Part shown: positions 1 to 5,857 of the stretch, piece after piece
How positions within the stretch are numbered: position 1 is the stretch's first letter
How the letters are laid out: each line of letters opens with the position of its first letter
Assembly: GCA_030831045.1 (NCBI GenBank)
Contig: JAURMB010000014.1
Span: 1 to 9,624 of the forward strand
DNA from: Schleiferiaceae bacterium
Lineage (GTDB): Bacteria > Bacteroidota > Bacteroidia > Flavobacteriales > Schleiferiaceae
Direction: 5' to 3'
Length of the DNA: 9,624 bases
Position numbers and translations under genes: made by a program
The notes under the pieces: model-generated
What the model was told of the DNA's origin: nothing
The model's database searches: none
What the model saw: only the letters and a program-made list of their open reading frames with translations

Positions 1-78
1 CCAAGTCGCTTCAAATGAACCGGATACAACCACGAAGTCGTTGCCGCTGCCGTGGTACTTGACAAAACGTCGGAACAT
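1..78 (-). CDS. dapF: Diaminopimelate epimerase, N-terminal fragment (cut by window edge)
   Basis: Only the first 26 codons are inside the window, starting at the ATG at 78 and running off the left edge. The peptide begins MFRRFVKYHGSGNDFVVV. This is the hallmark N-terminus of diaminopimelate epimerase: a short beta strand, then K-x-H-G-x-G-N-D-F, in which the Asn binds the substrate in characterised enzymes. DapF converts LL- to meso-diaminopimelate in the cytoplasm, for lysine and peptidoglycan synthesis. The ATG at 78 is preferred because the family match begins right behind it. The frame upstream has no other standard start before the stop at 138-136. A weak promoter-like TACATTCG (90-83) lies four bases before the ATG. 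The gene is divergent from the HtrA gene. The catalytic cysteines lie outside the window. Confidence 0.88.
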   Translation of the reverse strand, partial: MFRRFVKYHGSGNDFVVVSGSFEATW

Positions 79-150
79 ACTGCGAATGTAGGCCGTGGAA
101 CAGTTTTTGGATTCGGTCCACCCGTCTTTTAACGATTAATTCCGAACGAC
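79..150. promoter_or_regulatory. Divergent intergenic region dapF / htrA
   Basis: These 72 bases must hold the promoters for both divergent genes, unless these lie inside the coding regions. I see no full TAnnTTTG box on the plus strand for htrA. On the minus strand TACATTCG (90-83) matches seven of eight positions for dapF, without a convincing -33 TTG. The stretch GGTCCACCCGT-CTTTT (115-130) resembles the region before tcdA (3470-3486), except that one A is missing, which destroys the box. Confidence 0.35.
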
Positions 151-1599
151 ATGAACCAGACTAAAGTACTCGCAGCCTTTGCAGGCATTGCACTTGCGGC
201 CGGCCTCGGTGGGGCGGCGATTTATGACGCCTTGAGCTCGCCCGTAGCTTCAAGCGCGCTTTGGAACGAATCCAACGGACGCCTCGTGGCGGACCATCCC
301 GCACTCATTTCGTCCACCGACTTTAGCGCCGCCGCCGAAACAGCCGTGCACGCTGTCGTCCACGTAAAAACATCGGTGGAACAGGGCTACACGTTTAACC
401 CGTTTCAGGACTTCTTCTTTGGCTTTGGGAACACCCCGCAAATGCAGCCGCGCATCGTTCAGGGTTCCGGCTCAGGGGTCATCATTAGTCCCGACGGCTA
501 CATCGTTACCAACAACCACGTGATTGACAAGGCCAAAGAGGTCAAAGTCAGTTTGAACAACAACAAGGAATACGTGGCCAACGTCGTGGGTGTCGACCCC
601 ACCACCGACCTGGCCGTGCTCAAAATCGAGGCCGAGAACCTGCCGACCTTGGCTTTTGCCAACAGCGACGACCTGCGTCTGGGCGAATGGGTTTTGGCCG
701 TGGGCAATCCCTTTAACCTCAACAGCACCGTGACCGCCGGCATCATCAGCGCGAAGGGCCGGAGCATCAACATCATCGACAACCAGTCCGCCATCGAGGC
801 CTTCATTCAAACCGACGCGGTGGTGAATCCGGGCAATTCGGGCGGAGCCCTGATCAACACGCGCGGCGACCTCATCGGCATCAACACGGCCATTTCTACG
901 CGCACCGGGAGCTACGAAGGCTACAGCTTTGCGGTTCCGGCCAACATCGTGCGCAAGGTGGTCGACGACCTCACCAAGTACGGAGTCGTGCAGCGCGCAT
1001 ACCTCGGCGTGAACATCGCCGACATCACCCCCGAGCTGGCGAAGGAACTCAGCATCAAAGAGAGCCAAGGCGTTTACATTTCAGACGTCACCGACGGGGG
1101 CGCAGCGGCCGAAGCAGGCATCAAGAAAGGCGACGTGCTGGTGCAAGCCGGCGGAAAATCCGTCAAGAAAATGTCGGAACTGCTCGAAGTAATCGGCAGC
1201 CGCCGACCCGGCGACAAGCTCAGCGTGGTCGTGCTCCGCGACGGAAAAGAAAAGGTTTTCAACGTAACCCTGCGCAACCGCCAAGGCAATACCGAGGTGC
1301 TGAAAAAAGATGATGTGACCACGCTGACCACGCTGGGCGCCACCTTCGAGCCGCTTTCGCCCAACGACAAGGCGCGCTTTGGACTGCGGACTGGGGTCAA
1401 AATCGTAAATCCAGGTGACGGCAAGCTTGCCGCCGCCGGAGTGCCTGCTGGATTCATTTTGGTCAAGCTCAACAACAAGCTGGTTTCGAGCGCTGAGGAA
1501 GTTGCCAAGATTCTTGGCGAACTGGGACCGGGCGACGGCGTCTTGATTCAAGGCTACCGCCCCAACGGACGCGCTGAAGTTTTTGCCTTCGCCCTGTAG
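151..1599 (+). CDS. HtrA/Deg-family periplasmic serine endoprotease with two PDZ domains
   Basis: This 482-residue protein is a DegP/DegQ-type ATP-independent protease, acting on misfolded proteins in the periplasm. Residues about 5-24 form a hydrophobic segment after a Lys, which is a signal peptide or membrane anchor. The trypsin-like domain (about 60-275) has the full catalytic triad: His123 in NNHVID, Asp153 in TTDLAVLK and Ser230 in GNSGG. PDZ1 covers about 284-375 (carboxylate-loop region around YLGV) and a more divergent PDZ2 covers about 392-480. Length and domain order are normal for the Do family. The ATG at 151 directly precedes the signal sequence. The gene is monocistronic: it is divergent from dapF and closed by a strong terminator at 1624-1672. 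I cannot tell DegP from DegQ or DegS by function, so no symbol is given; two PDZ domains argue against DegS. Confidence 0.95.
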   Translation: MNQTKVLAAFAGIALAAGLGGAAIYDALSSPVASSALWNESNGRLVADHPALISSTDFSAAAETAVHAVVHVKTSVEQGYTFNPFQDFFFGFGNTPQMQPRIVQGSGSGVIISPDGYIVTNNHVIDKAKEVKVSLNNNKEYVANVVGVDPTTDLAVLKIEAENLPTLAFANSDDLRLGEWVLAVGNPFNLNSTVTAGIISAKGRSINIIDNQSAIEAFIQTDAVVNPGNSGGALINTRGDLIGINTAISTRTGSYEGYSFAVPANIVRKVVDDLTKYGVVQRAYLGVNIADITPELAKELSIKESQGVYISDVTDGGAAAEAGIKKGDVLVQAGGKSVKKMSELLEVIGSRRPGDKLSVVVLRDGKEKVFNVTLRNRQGNTEVLKKDDVTTLTTLGATFEPLSPNDKARFGLRTGVKIVNPGDGKLAAAGVPAGFILVKLNNKLVSSAEEVAKILGELGPGDGVLIQGYRPNGRAEVFAFAL

Positions 1600-1623
1600 G
1601 CAAACGATCCCCAAGGTCGCGGG

Positions 1624-1672
1624 CCGGTTTTGCGTGGACTAAGTGTCCAAAATACGCAAAACCGGATTTTTT
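1624..1672 (+). terminator. Intrinsic terminator of the HtrA gene
   Basis: A perfect 12-bp inverted repeat, CCGGTTTTGCGT (1624-1635) with ACGCAAAACCGG (1654-1665), is followed by a run of T (1667-1672). The interior can also pair GGAC (1636-1639) with GTCC (1645-1648) around a five-base loop, with AAAAT left as a bulge. It starts 24 bases after the htrA stop codon, as expected for a Rho-independent terminator. The reverse strand lacks a good T run next to the stem, so it should work mainly in the plus direction. Confidence 0.88.
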
Positions 1673-1722
1673 AATTTGGTGAAAATCGGGGGGTTAGCAA
1701 ATAAAAATTGCCTAAAAAGGGC

Positions 1723-1753
1723 TTGAGTCCGCTCGGACTCCCTCCTACCTTTG
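1723..1753 (+). promoter_or_regulatory. Bacteroidota-type promoter of the GAPDH gene
   Basis: TACCTTTG (1746-1753) fits the Bacteroidota -7 consensus TAnnTTTG, and TTG (1723-1725) fits the -33 element with a 20-base spacer, inside the usual range. Transcription should start near 1758-1762, giving a leader of about 25 bases that is C- and A-rich and lacks a Shine-Dalgarno sequence. No other good promoter is seen between the htrA terminator and the GAPDH start. Confidence 0.72.
1725..1740. repeat. Perfect 7-bp inverted repeat inside the GAPDH promoter spacer
   Basis: GAGTCCG-CT-CGGACTC is a perfect inverted repeat with a two-base centre. It overlaps the last base of the -33 TTG and ends five bases before the -7 box. 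This position and symmetry would suit an operator for a dimeric regulator, which would block RNA polymerase. A role is inference; a chance repeat cannot be excluded. Confidence 0.5.
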
Positions 1754-1784
1754 CCGCACAACCCCAACCTTAAACCCACCCTTG

Positions 1785-3236
1785 ATGAATCCGTCTGCGA
1801 ACGCCTATCCGACGTCCGTGCAAGCCCGAATTTCCCTTGAAAAATCGGCGACTGACTTGCTAAAAACTACCAACGACCTCTTTTACGACCGCAACGTCGA
1901 AGTCGTCTTGTTTCGCCAAACCTTGCTGGACCAGCGCGCCTCAGAAGTCCTGCACGCGCACGAACACGCCATGGTCATGGCCGACGAGCGCATTTCGGTC
2001 GACGACAGTTTGGGAATGGCCCAGGCAATTCTCGAATTCGGCGTGCAGAACGCCCGCATTGACCTTGGACGCTTGGCCACCGAATGGCGCCGCGAGGCCG
2101 CGACCTACCTGACCCGCAAAGCCTTTTTGCAGGCCAAACTTGCAGACTTTAGCCACAGCGCCAACCCAAGCCCCGAGCCGGCCGACGTGGTGCTCTACGG
2201 TTTTGGACGCATCGGGCGCCTCGTTGCCCGCGAGCTGATTGCCCAAGAAGGCCGTGGCGAACAGCTTCGGTTGCGCGCCATCGTCGTGCGCGGCAGCGGC
2301 GCAGAAGACGTTGAAAAGCGTGCTTCGCTGCTGCGCGTAGACTCCATCCACGGCCCCTTCCCCGGCACCGTAACAGCTGAACCCGCCACCAATTCCTTGA
2401 TCATCAACGGCCGACCCGTTCTGCTGATTAACGCTGCCAAACCCGAAGACATCGACTACACGGCCCTCGGACTGCGCAACGTCCTGGTCATCGACAACAC
2501 GGGCGCGTTTCGCGACCGCGAAGCCCTCGCCCGCCACCAGCAGTCTAAAGGTTGCACCAAGGTCTTGCTTACCGCTCCCGGTAAAGGAATCCCCAACATC
2601 GTATTTGGGGTAAACCACGACCAAGATTGGGGGAACGAAACCATCTTTTCGGCTGCTTCGTGCACCACAAACGCCATCGTTCCCGTGCTCAAAGTCATGC
2701 AGGACCAGTTCGGAATCGAGCAGGGACACATCGAGACGATCCACGCCTACACCAACGACCAAAACTTGGTCGACAACATGCATTCGAAGTACCGCCGCGG
2801 ACGGGCCGCCGCGCTGAACATGGTCATCACCGAAACGGGAGCTGGCAGCGCCATTGACAAAGCGATTCCGGGGCTCGGCGCGAAATTCACCAGCAACGCG
2901 ATCCGGGTGCCCGTGCCCAACGGGTCGCTGGCCATTCTTAAATTGAACCTCAGCCAAAGCGTGGCGCGCGAAACCTTGAATGCCGCGCTAAAGACAGCGG
3001 CCTACCGAGGTCCGCTCGTGGAGCAAATCAAGTACTCCACCAGCCCCGAATTGGTTTCAAGCGACATTGTGGGCGATTCGTGCTGTTCCATTGTCGACAG
3101 CGAAGCCACGTTGCTGCACGCCGACGGCCGAAACGCCGTGCTTTATGTATGGTACGACAACGAGTACGGATACACGCGCCAAGTGATGCGCTTGGCCAAG
3201 CACGTTATGGGAGTTCGCCGCAAGGCCTACTACTAG
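1785..3236 (+). CDS. gap: Glyceraldehyde-3-phosphate dehydrogenase, long Bacteroidota-type form
   Basis: The protein has 483 residues from the ATG at 1785; a TTG one codon earlier is a less likely start. It oxidises and phosphorylates glyceraldehyde 3-phosphate in glycolysis, or runs in reverse in gluconeogenesis. The first ~130 residues are an extra, probably helical domain missing from classical GAPDH of about 335 residues. The NAD(P)-binding fold then begins with VLYGFGRIGR (GxGxxG at 139-144). Catalytic Cys293 lies in SCTTN, the activating His320 in IHAYTND, and the C-terminal signature WYDNEYGY is present. By simple alignment, the Asp that often ends the second beta strand and selects NAD is replaced by Val168-Arg169, so NADP use is possible (inference). 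The gene appears monocistronic, with its own promoter and a repeat-rich region behind it. Long forms of this type are, to my knowledge, common in Bacteroidota. Confidence 0.95.
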   Translation: MNPSANAYPTSVQARISLEKSATDLLKTTNDLFYDRNVEVVLFRQTLLDQRASEVLHAHEHAMVMADERISVDDSLGMAQAILEFGVQNARIDLGRLATEWRREAATYLTRKAFLQAKLADFSHSANPSPEPADVVLYGFGRIGRLVARELIAQEGRGEQLRLRAIVVRGSGAEDVEKRASLLRVDSIHGPFPGTVTAEPATNSLIINGRPVLLINAAKPEDIDYTALGLRNVLVIDNTGAFRDREALARHQQSKGCTKVLLTAPGKGIPNIVFGVNHDQDWGNETIFSAASCTTNAIVPVLKVMQDQFGIEQGHIETIHAYTNDQNLVDNMHSKYRRGRAAALNMVITETGAGSAIDKAIPGLGAKFTSNAIRVPVPNGSLAILKLNLSQSVARETLNAALKTAAYRGPLVEQIKYSTSPELVSSDIVGDSCCSIVDSEATLLHADGRNAVLYVWYDNEYGYTRQVMRLAKHVMGVRRKAYY

Positions 3237-3241
3237 TCGGC

Positions 3242-3269
3242 TGCTACTCGCTGCTGGTTTCTGGTTTCT
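3242..3269 (-). repeat. Heptamer repeat array, four units, minus orientation
   Basis: Read on the minus strand, the units are AGAAACC, AGAAACC, AGCAGCG and AGTAGCA, all fitting AGNNNCN. The array begins five bases after the GAPDH stop codon. It is inverted relative to the larger array at 3366-3463: GTTTCTGGTTTCT (3257-3269) is the exact 13-base complement of 3366-3378. Confidence 0.8.
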
Positions 3270-3288
3270 AGTTTGATGCGAGCCGCTT

Positions 3289-3325
3289 CGAGGTATACTT
3301 GGATCCTGCCCTACAGTGTACCTCG
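3289..3325. repeat. Inverted repeat / hairpin between the heptamer arrays
   Basis: CGAGGTATACT (3289-3299) and AGTGTACCTCG (3315-3325) can form an 11-bp stem with one G-U pair around a 15-base loop. There is no T run behind it, so it is not a standard intrinsic terminator. It sits inside the larger inverted pair formed by the heptamer arrays. Confidence 0.7.
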
Positions 3326-3338
3326 TCACTTGTACCTA

Positions 3339-3370
3339 TTTCTTGGTGCTCTTGGCTCATTACCAAGAAA
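3339..3370. repeat. Second inverted repeat / hairpin
   Basis: TTTCTTGGT (3339-3347) and ACCAAGAAA (3362-3370) form a perfect 9-bp stem around a 14-base loop. Its right arm overlaps the first heptamer unit at 3366, so this hairpin and the outer 13-bp pairing (3257-3269 with 3366-3378) compete for the same bases. Confidence 0.65.
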
Positions 3371-3463
3371 CCAGAAACAAGAGGCAAGAAACCAGAGACG
3401 AGAAACCAGAGACGAGAAACCAGAGACTAGAAACCAGTTGCTAGAAACCAGTTGCTAGAAACC
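3366..3463 (+). repeat. Heptamer tandem repeat array, 14 units (AGNNNCN)
   Basis: Exactly 98 bases divide into 14 seven-base units, all fitting AGNNNCN. AGAAACC occurs seven times and, from unit 4, alternates with AGAGACG, AGAGACT or AGTTGCT, giving 14-base double units. The array ends 16 bases before the tcdA -7 box, so it occupies the upstream and -33 zone of that promoter. The period of seven does not suit a coding sequence, and no plausible protein is encoded across it. Unit variation suggests old duplications by slippage. It is not a CRISPR array: there are no long repeats and no spacers. Confidence 0.93.
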
Positions 3464-3479
3464 AAAAGTGGTCCACCCG

Positions 3480-3487
3480 TACTTTTG
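3480..3487 (+). promoter_or_regulatory. Promoter -7 box of tcdA, directly before the start codon
   Basis: TACTTTTG fits TAnnTTTG and lies within CCGTACTTTTGC, the same 12-mer found before miaE on the other strand. Only five bases separate the box from the tcdA ATG, so the transcript would begin at or very near the start codon. The nearest TTG (3452-3454), inside the heptamer array, has a 25-base spacer, which is longer than usual, so the -33 element is uncertain. Confidence 0.6.
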
Positions 3488-3492
3488 CGGCC

Positions 3493-4224
3493 ATGATTCC
3501 GCACTGGCTTGAACGCACCGAGCTTTTGGTGGGCCCAGAGGCCCTAAACCGCGTACTAGGTTCCCACATTCTTGTAGTCGGACTGGGCGGCGTGGGCAGC
3601 TTTGCCGTGGAATTCCTCGCGCGTTCCGGTGTTGGGCACCTAACGCTCGTCGACGGCGACGTGGTTGATCCCACCAACCGAAACCGTCAGCTTCAGGCTC
3701 TGAGCAGCAGCCACGGTCAAAAAAAGGCTTGGCTCCTCCGAGACCGCGTGCGGGACATAAACCCTGAATGCCGCGTGGATGCTATCGATTCGTTTCTGGA
3801 CCCTGAAGCCATGCGCCAGCTACTTCAAACATCCGAGGTCGATTTTGCGCTCGACTGCATCGACAGCGTGCAGCCCAAACTCAACTTTATTCGAACGGCC
3901 CTTAACGAGAACATTCCGTTCATTAGTTCTATGGGTGCGGGCGGACGTGTGGACCCCAGCAAAATTCAGATTGCGCCGATTCAGGAGAGCTACAACTGCC
4001 CTTTTGCCAAGCACGTGCGCAAGCGGCTTCAGCACGAATACGGAATCCGCAAGGGATTTCCCGTCGTGTTTAGCAGCGAACTCGCCAACAAAGACAGCGT
4101 GCGCCTGACCGACGGAAGCAACTTCAAAAAGTCTTTTTACGGCACGAGCGCCTGGATTCCTGCGGCTTTTGGGCTGCACGCCGCTAGCTATGCGGTCCGC
4201 CAACTGATGGCACGCACCGAGTAA
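3493..4224 (+). CDS. tcdA: tRNA threonylcarbamoyladenosine dehydratase (ThiF/HesA/MoeB superfamily)
   Basis: The 243-residue protein is an E1-like ATP-dependent enzyme. TcdA (CsdL, formerly YgdL) uses ATP to cyclise N6-threonylcarbamoyladenosine at position 37 of ANN-decoding tRNAs to ct6A. It starts with WLERTELLVG, a typical family N-terminus. The nucleotide-binding loop is GLGGVGS (30-36), followed by LVDGDVVDPTNRNRQ (52-66) with the Asp and Arg residues that contact ATP in this superfamily. DCIDSVQPKL (121-130) and SMGAGGRVDPS (146-156) are characteristic of TcdA rather than ThiF or MoeB, and no rhodanese or zinc-type C-terminal domain follows. The length is normal for Bacteroidota TcdA. 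The ATG at 3493 is the only start that keeps the full N-terminus. The gene converges on lrp, and its stop codon lies in a heptamer repeat. Confidence 0.92.
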   Translation: MIPHWLERTELLVGPEALNRVLGSHILVVGLGGVGSFAVEFLARSGVGHLTLVDGDVVDPTNRNRQLQALSSSHGQKKAWLLRDRVRDINPECRVDAIDSFLDPEAMRQLLQTSEVDFALDCIDSVQPKLNFIRTALNENIPFISSMGAGGRVDPSKIQIAPIQESYNCPFAKHVRKRLQHEYGIRKGFPVVFSSELANKDSVRLTDGSNFKKSFYGTSAWIPAAFGLHAASYAVRQLMARTE

Positions 4225-4247
4225 CCAGTAACTAGTAACTAGTTACT
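4220..4247. repeat. Heptamer repeats across the 3' ends of tcdA and lrp, with a 14-bp palindrome
   Basis: Four tandem units, AGTAACC, AGTAACT, AGTAACT and AGTTACT, fit the AGNNNCN pattern of the arrays after GAPDH. The last two form a perfect palindrome, AGTAACTAGTTACT (4234-4247). The first unit contains the tcdA stop codon; the last two carry the lrp stop codon and its last two sense codons. The palindrome may fold at the end of both convergent transcripts, but there is no T run, so terminator function is uncertain. Confidence 0.78.
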
Positions 4248-4730
4248 CGCGACGTGCTCGTCATTGAGGTGCAAAATCTGCGTCAGTAGGGCTTTAGAGC
4301 TGTTGATGGGCTCCTCGAGCGCAATCATCGTTTCGGTGTTCGAAACACCCGGAATGTCGCTGATTTTGAAAATGATCTCCTTGGCGTGCTTGGTGTCTTG
4401 GCAGCGGATTTTGGCAAAAATCCCGAAGCGCCCGGTGGCGATGTGGGCCACCGTTACTTCGGGAATCGCCTTGAGTTCGTCAATTACCTCGTGGGTCGCC
4501 GAAGTTTTGCTCAGGTACACCCCGACGAAGGCAATAAACCCATAACCCAGCTGTTCGTAATCTACCTGAAGGCTGGCGCCTTTGATAATTCCCGCTTTTT
4601 CAAGCTTTTTTACCCGCACGTGAATGGTACCGGGACTAACACCGAGCTCCTTGGCGATGTCGGTGTAGGTCTTGCGGGCGTCCTCCAAGAGGTGGCGCAA
4701 GATTTCGCGGTCGACGTTGTCTAACTTCAT
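4239..4730 (-). CDS. Lrp/AsnC-family transcriptional regulator
   Basis: The protein has 163 residues from the ATG at 4730; a GTG directly upstream (4733) is a possible start that adds one residue. The N-terminal helix-turn-helix spans about 5-50: LDNVDREIL, then YTDIAKELGVSPGTIHVRVKKLEKAGII. The RAM (ligand-binding, oligomerising) domain covers about 66-140, including GRFGIFAKI and a C-terminal TMIALEE strand. The family forms dimers and octamers that bind amino acids and control amino-acid metabolism. It is the last gene of a probable miaE-gcvT-lrp unit, 15 bases behind gcvT. In E. coli, Lrp activates the gcv operon, so control of its own neighbour is a reasonable inference. The exact effector cannot be read from the sequence. 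The C-terminal Ser-Asn and stop are encoded by heptamer repeats. Confidence 0.92.
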   Translation of the reverse strand: MKLDNVDREILRHLLEDARKTYTDIAKELGVSPGTIHVRVKKLEKAGIIKGASLQVDYEQLGYGFIAFVGVYLSKTSATHEVIDELKAIPEVTVAHIATGRFGIFAKIRCQDTKHAKEIIFKISDIPGVSNTETMIALEEPINSSKALLTQILHLNDEHVASN

Positions 4731-4745
4731 CACCTTCTTCGCTCC

Positions 4746-5840
4746 TTAAGCCGTGTAAAACGGAAGCGACACGACCTCGGCCTTCAGTGCCTTGCCTCGA
4801 ACTTCGACCCAAACGCTGCTGCCCGGGGACGCCATGGCGGTAGGCACGTACGCCAGCCCAATAGCCTCGTTGAGCGAAGGCGACATGGTTCCGCTCGTTA
4901 CTACGCCAATTTCAACGCCGTGCGCGTCGACCATCGGATAGCCGTGGCGGGGCACGCCGCGGTCGAGGAGCTTAATCCCCACCAGTTTGCGCGCAACACC
5001 CTGTTCTTTTTGCGCCTTAAGGGCGGCGGAATTCGTGAAGTCCTTGGTGAACTTGGTTATCCAACCCAAACCAGCCTCAATGGGCGACGTGGTGTCGTCG
5101 ATGTCGTTTCCGTACAGGCAAAAACCCATTTCGAGGCGAAGCGTGTCGCGTGCGCCAAGGCCGATGGGCTCGAGGCCAAATTCCGCTCCGGCCTTCATAA
5201 TGGCCGTCCACGCAGCTACGGCGAGGGCATTCGGCACGTAGATTTCAAATCCGCCAGCACCCGTATAGCCGGTCGCGCTCACGAGAATGTCTGAGGCGCC
5301 CGCAAAATGTCCCACGCCAAACGTGTAGTACGTCATGCTGGCGAGGTCGAGGTCGGTCAGCGACTGAAGCGCTTGAGCCGCACGCGGACCCTGAACGGCC
5401 AGCAGGGCGGTGTCGTGCGAAGCATCGGACATGCGCACGTCAAACGCCGAAGCAAATTGCTGGAGCCATGCCCAGTCCTTGGCCATATTGCTCGCGTTGA
5501 CGACGAGCATGTACTTGGTTTCGCTGAAGCAATACACCAGGAGGTCGTCGACGATTCCGCCCGTGGCGTTCGGCAAGCAGCTGTACTGCACTTTACCGGC
5601 GGTGAGCTTGGCGACGTCGTTGCTGGTGACCGAATTCAGGAACGCAGTCGCCTCAGGGCCTTCAACCCAAAATTCGCCCATGTGCGAAACGTCAAACATT
5701 CCGACTTTGCTCCGCACCACATGATGTTCGTGGCTCACACCGGCGTACTGCACCGGCATTTCGTATCCGGCAAACGGAACCATTTTGGCGCCGAGCGCAA
5801 CGTGCAGGTCAAACAGTGGGGTTTTTTTCAGGTCTTCCAT
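4746..5840 (-). CDS. gcvT: Aminomethyltransferase, T-protein of the glycine cleavage system
   Basis: The 364-residue protein has the normal length for GcvT. It takes the aminomethyl group from lipoylated H-protein, releases ammonia and passes the one-carbon unit to tetrahydrofolate. Visible family marks are [24 protein letters not shown] (6-29), MFDVSHMGE (48-56), the catalytic Asp region [10 protein letters not shown] (94-103), [11 protein letters not shown] (191-201), [12 protein letters not shown] (235-246), SPIEAGLGW (252-260) and a C-terminal [17 protein letters not shown] (317-333). These distinguish it from YgfZ and from dimethylglycine or sarcosine dehydrogenases. The ATG at 5840 opens the conserved N-terminus, 17 bases after the miaE stop. 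H-, P- and L-protein genes are not in this window. It is probably cotranscribed with miaE and lrp. Confidence 0.96.
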   Translation of the reverse strand: MEDLKKTPLFDLHVALGAKMVPFAGYEMPVQYAGVSHEHHVVRSKVGMFDVSHMGEFWVEGPEATAFLNSVTSNDVAKLTAGKVQYSCLPNATGGIVDDLLVYCFSETKYMLVVNASNMAKDWAWLQQFASAFDVRMSDASHDTALLAVQGPRAAQALQSLTDLDLASMTYYTFGVGHFAGASDILVSATGYTGAGGFEIYVPNALAVAAWTAIMKAGAEFGLEPIGLGARDTLRLEMGFCLYGNDIDDTTSPIEAGLGWITKFTKDFTNSAALKAQKEQGVARKLVGIKLLDRGVPRHGYPMVDAHGVEIGVVTSGTMSPSLNEAIGLAYVPTAMASPGSSVWVEVRGKALKAEVVSLPFYTA

Positions 5841-5857
5841 AGTAAATCAAGGGATAA

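Larger units (their letters stand above)
3237..3492. other. Repeat-rich intergenic region between GAPDH and tcdA
   Basis: These 256 bases contain no gene I can support. They hold a four-unit heptamer array in minus orientation (3242-3269), a hairpin (3289-3325), a second hairpin (3339-3370), a 14-unit heptamer array in plus orientation (3366-3463) and the tcdA promoter box (3480-3487). No stem followed by a T run was found, so GAPDH transcripts lack an obvious classical terminator here. The inverted arrays could end or protect the transcript instead (inference). Confidence 0.8.

Noticed and set aside
1941..2957. Long open frame on the minus strand opposite GAPDH
   Set aside because: It is antisense to a strongly conserved gene; the product is Gly/Val/Asp-rich without any family motif. 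Long antisense frames are expected in GC-rich DNA.
3273..3458. Small plus-strand frame across the intergenic repeats
   Set aside because: Its second half is translated heptamer repeat (Asn/Gln/Arg/Glu/Thr low complexity) and it has no promoter or ribosome-binding signal of its own.
3366..3463. CRISPR array
   Set aside because: Units are seven bases and directly adjoining, with no spacers and no cas genes nearby.
4234..4247. Classical bidirectional terminator between tcdA and lrp
   Set aside because: The palindrome is AT-rich, has no loop spacing for a stable hairpin, and is not followed by a T run on either strand, so it is recorded only as a repeat.
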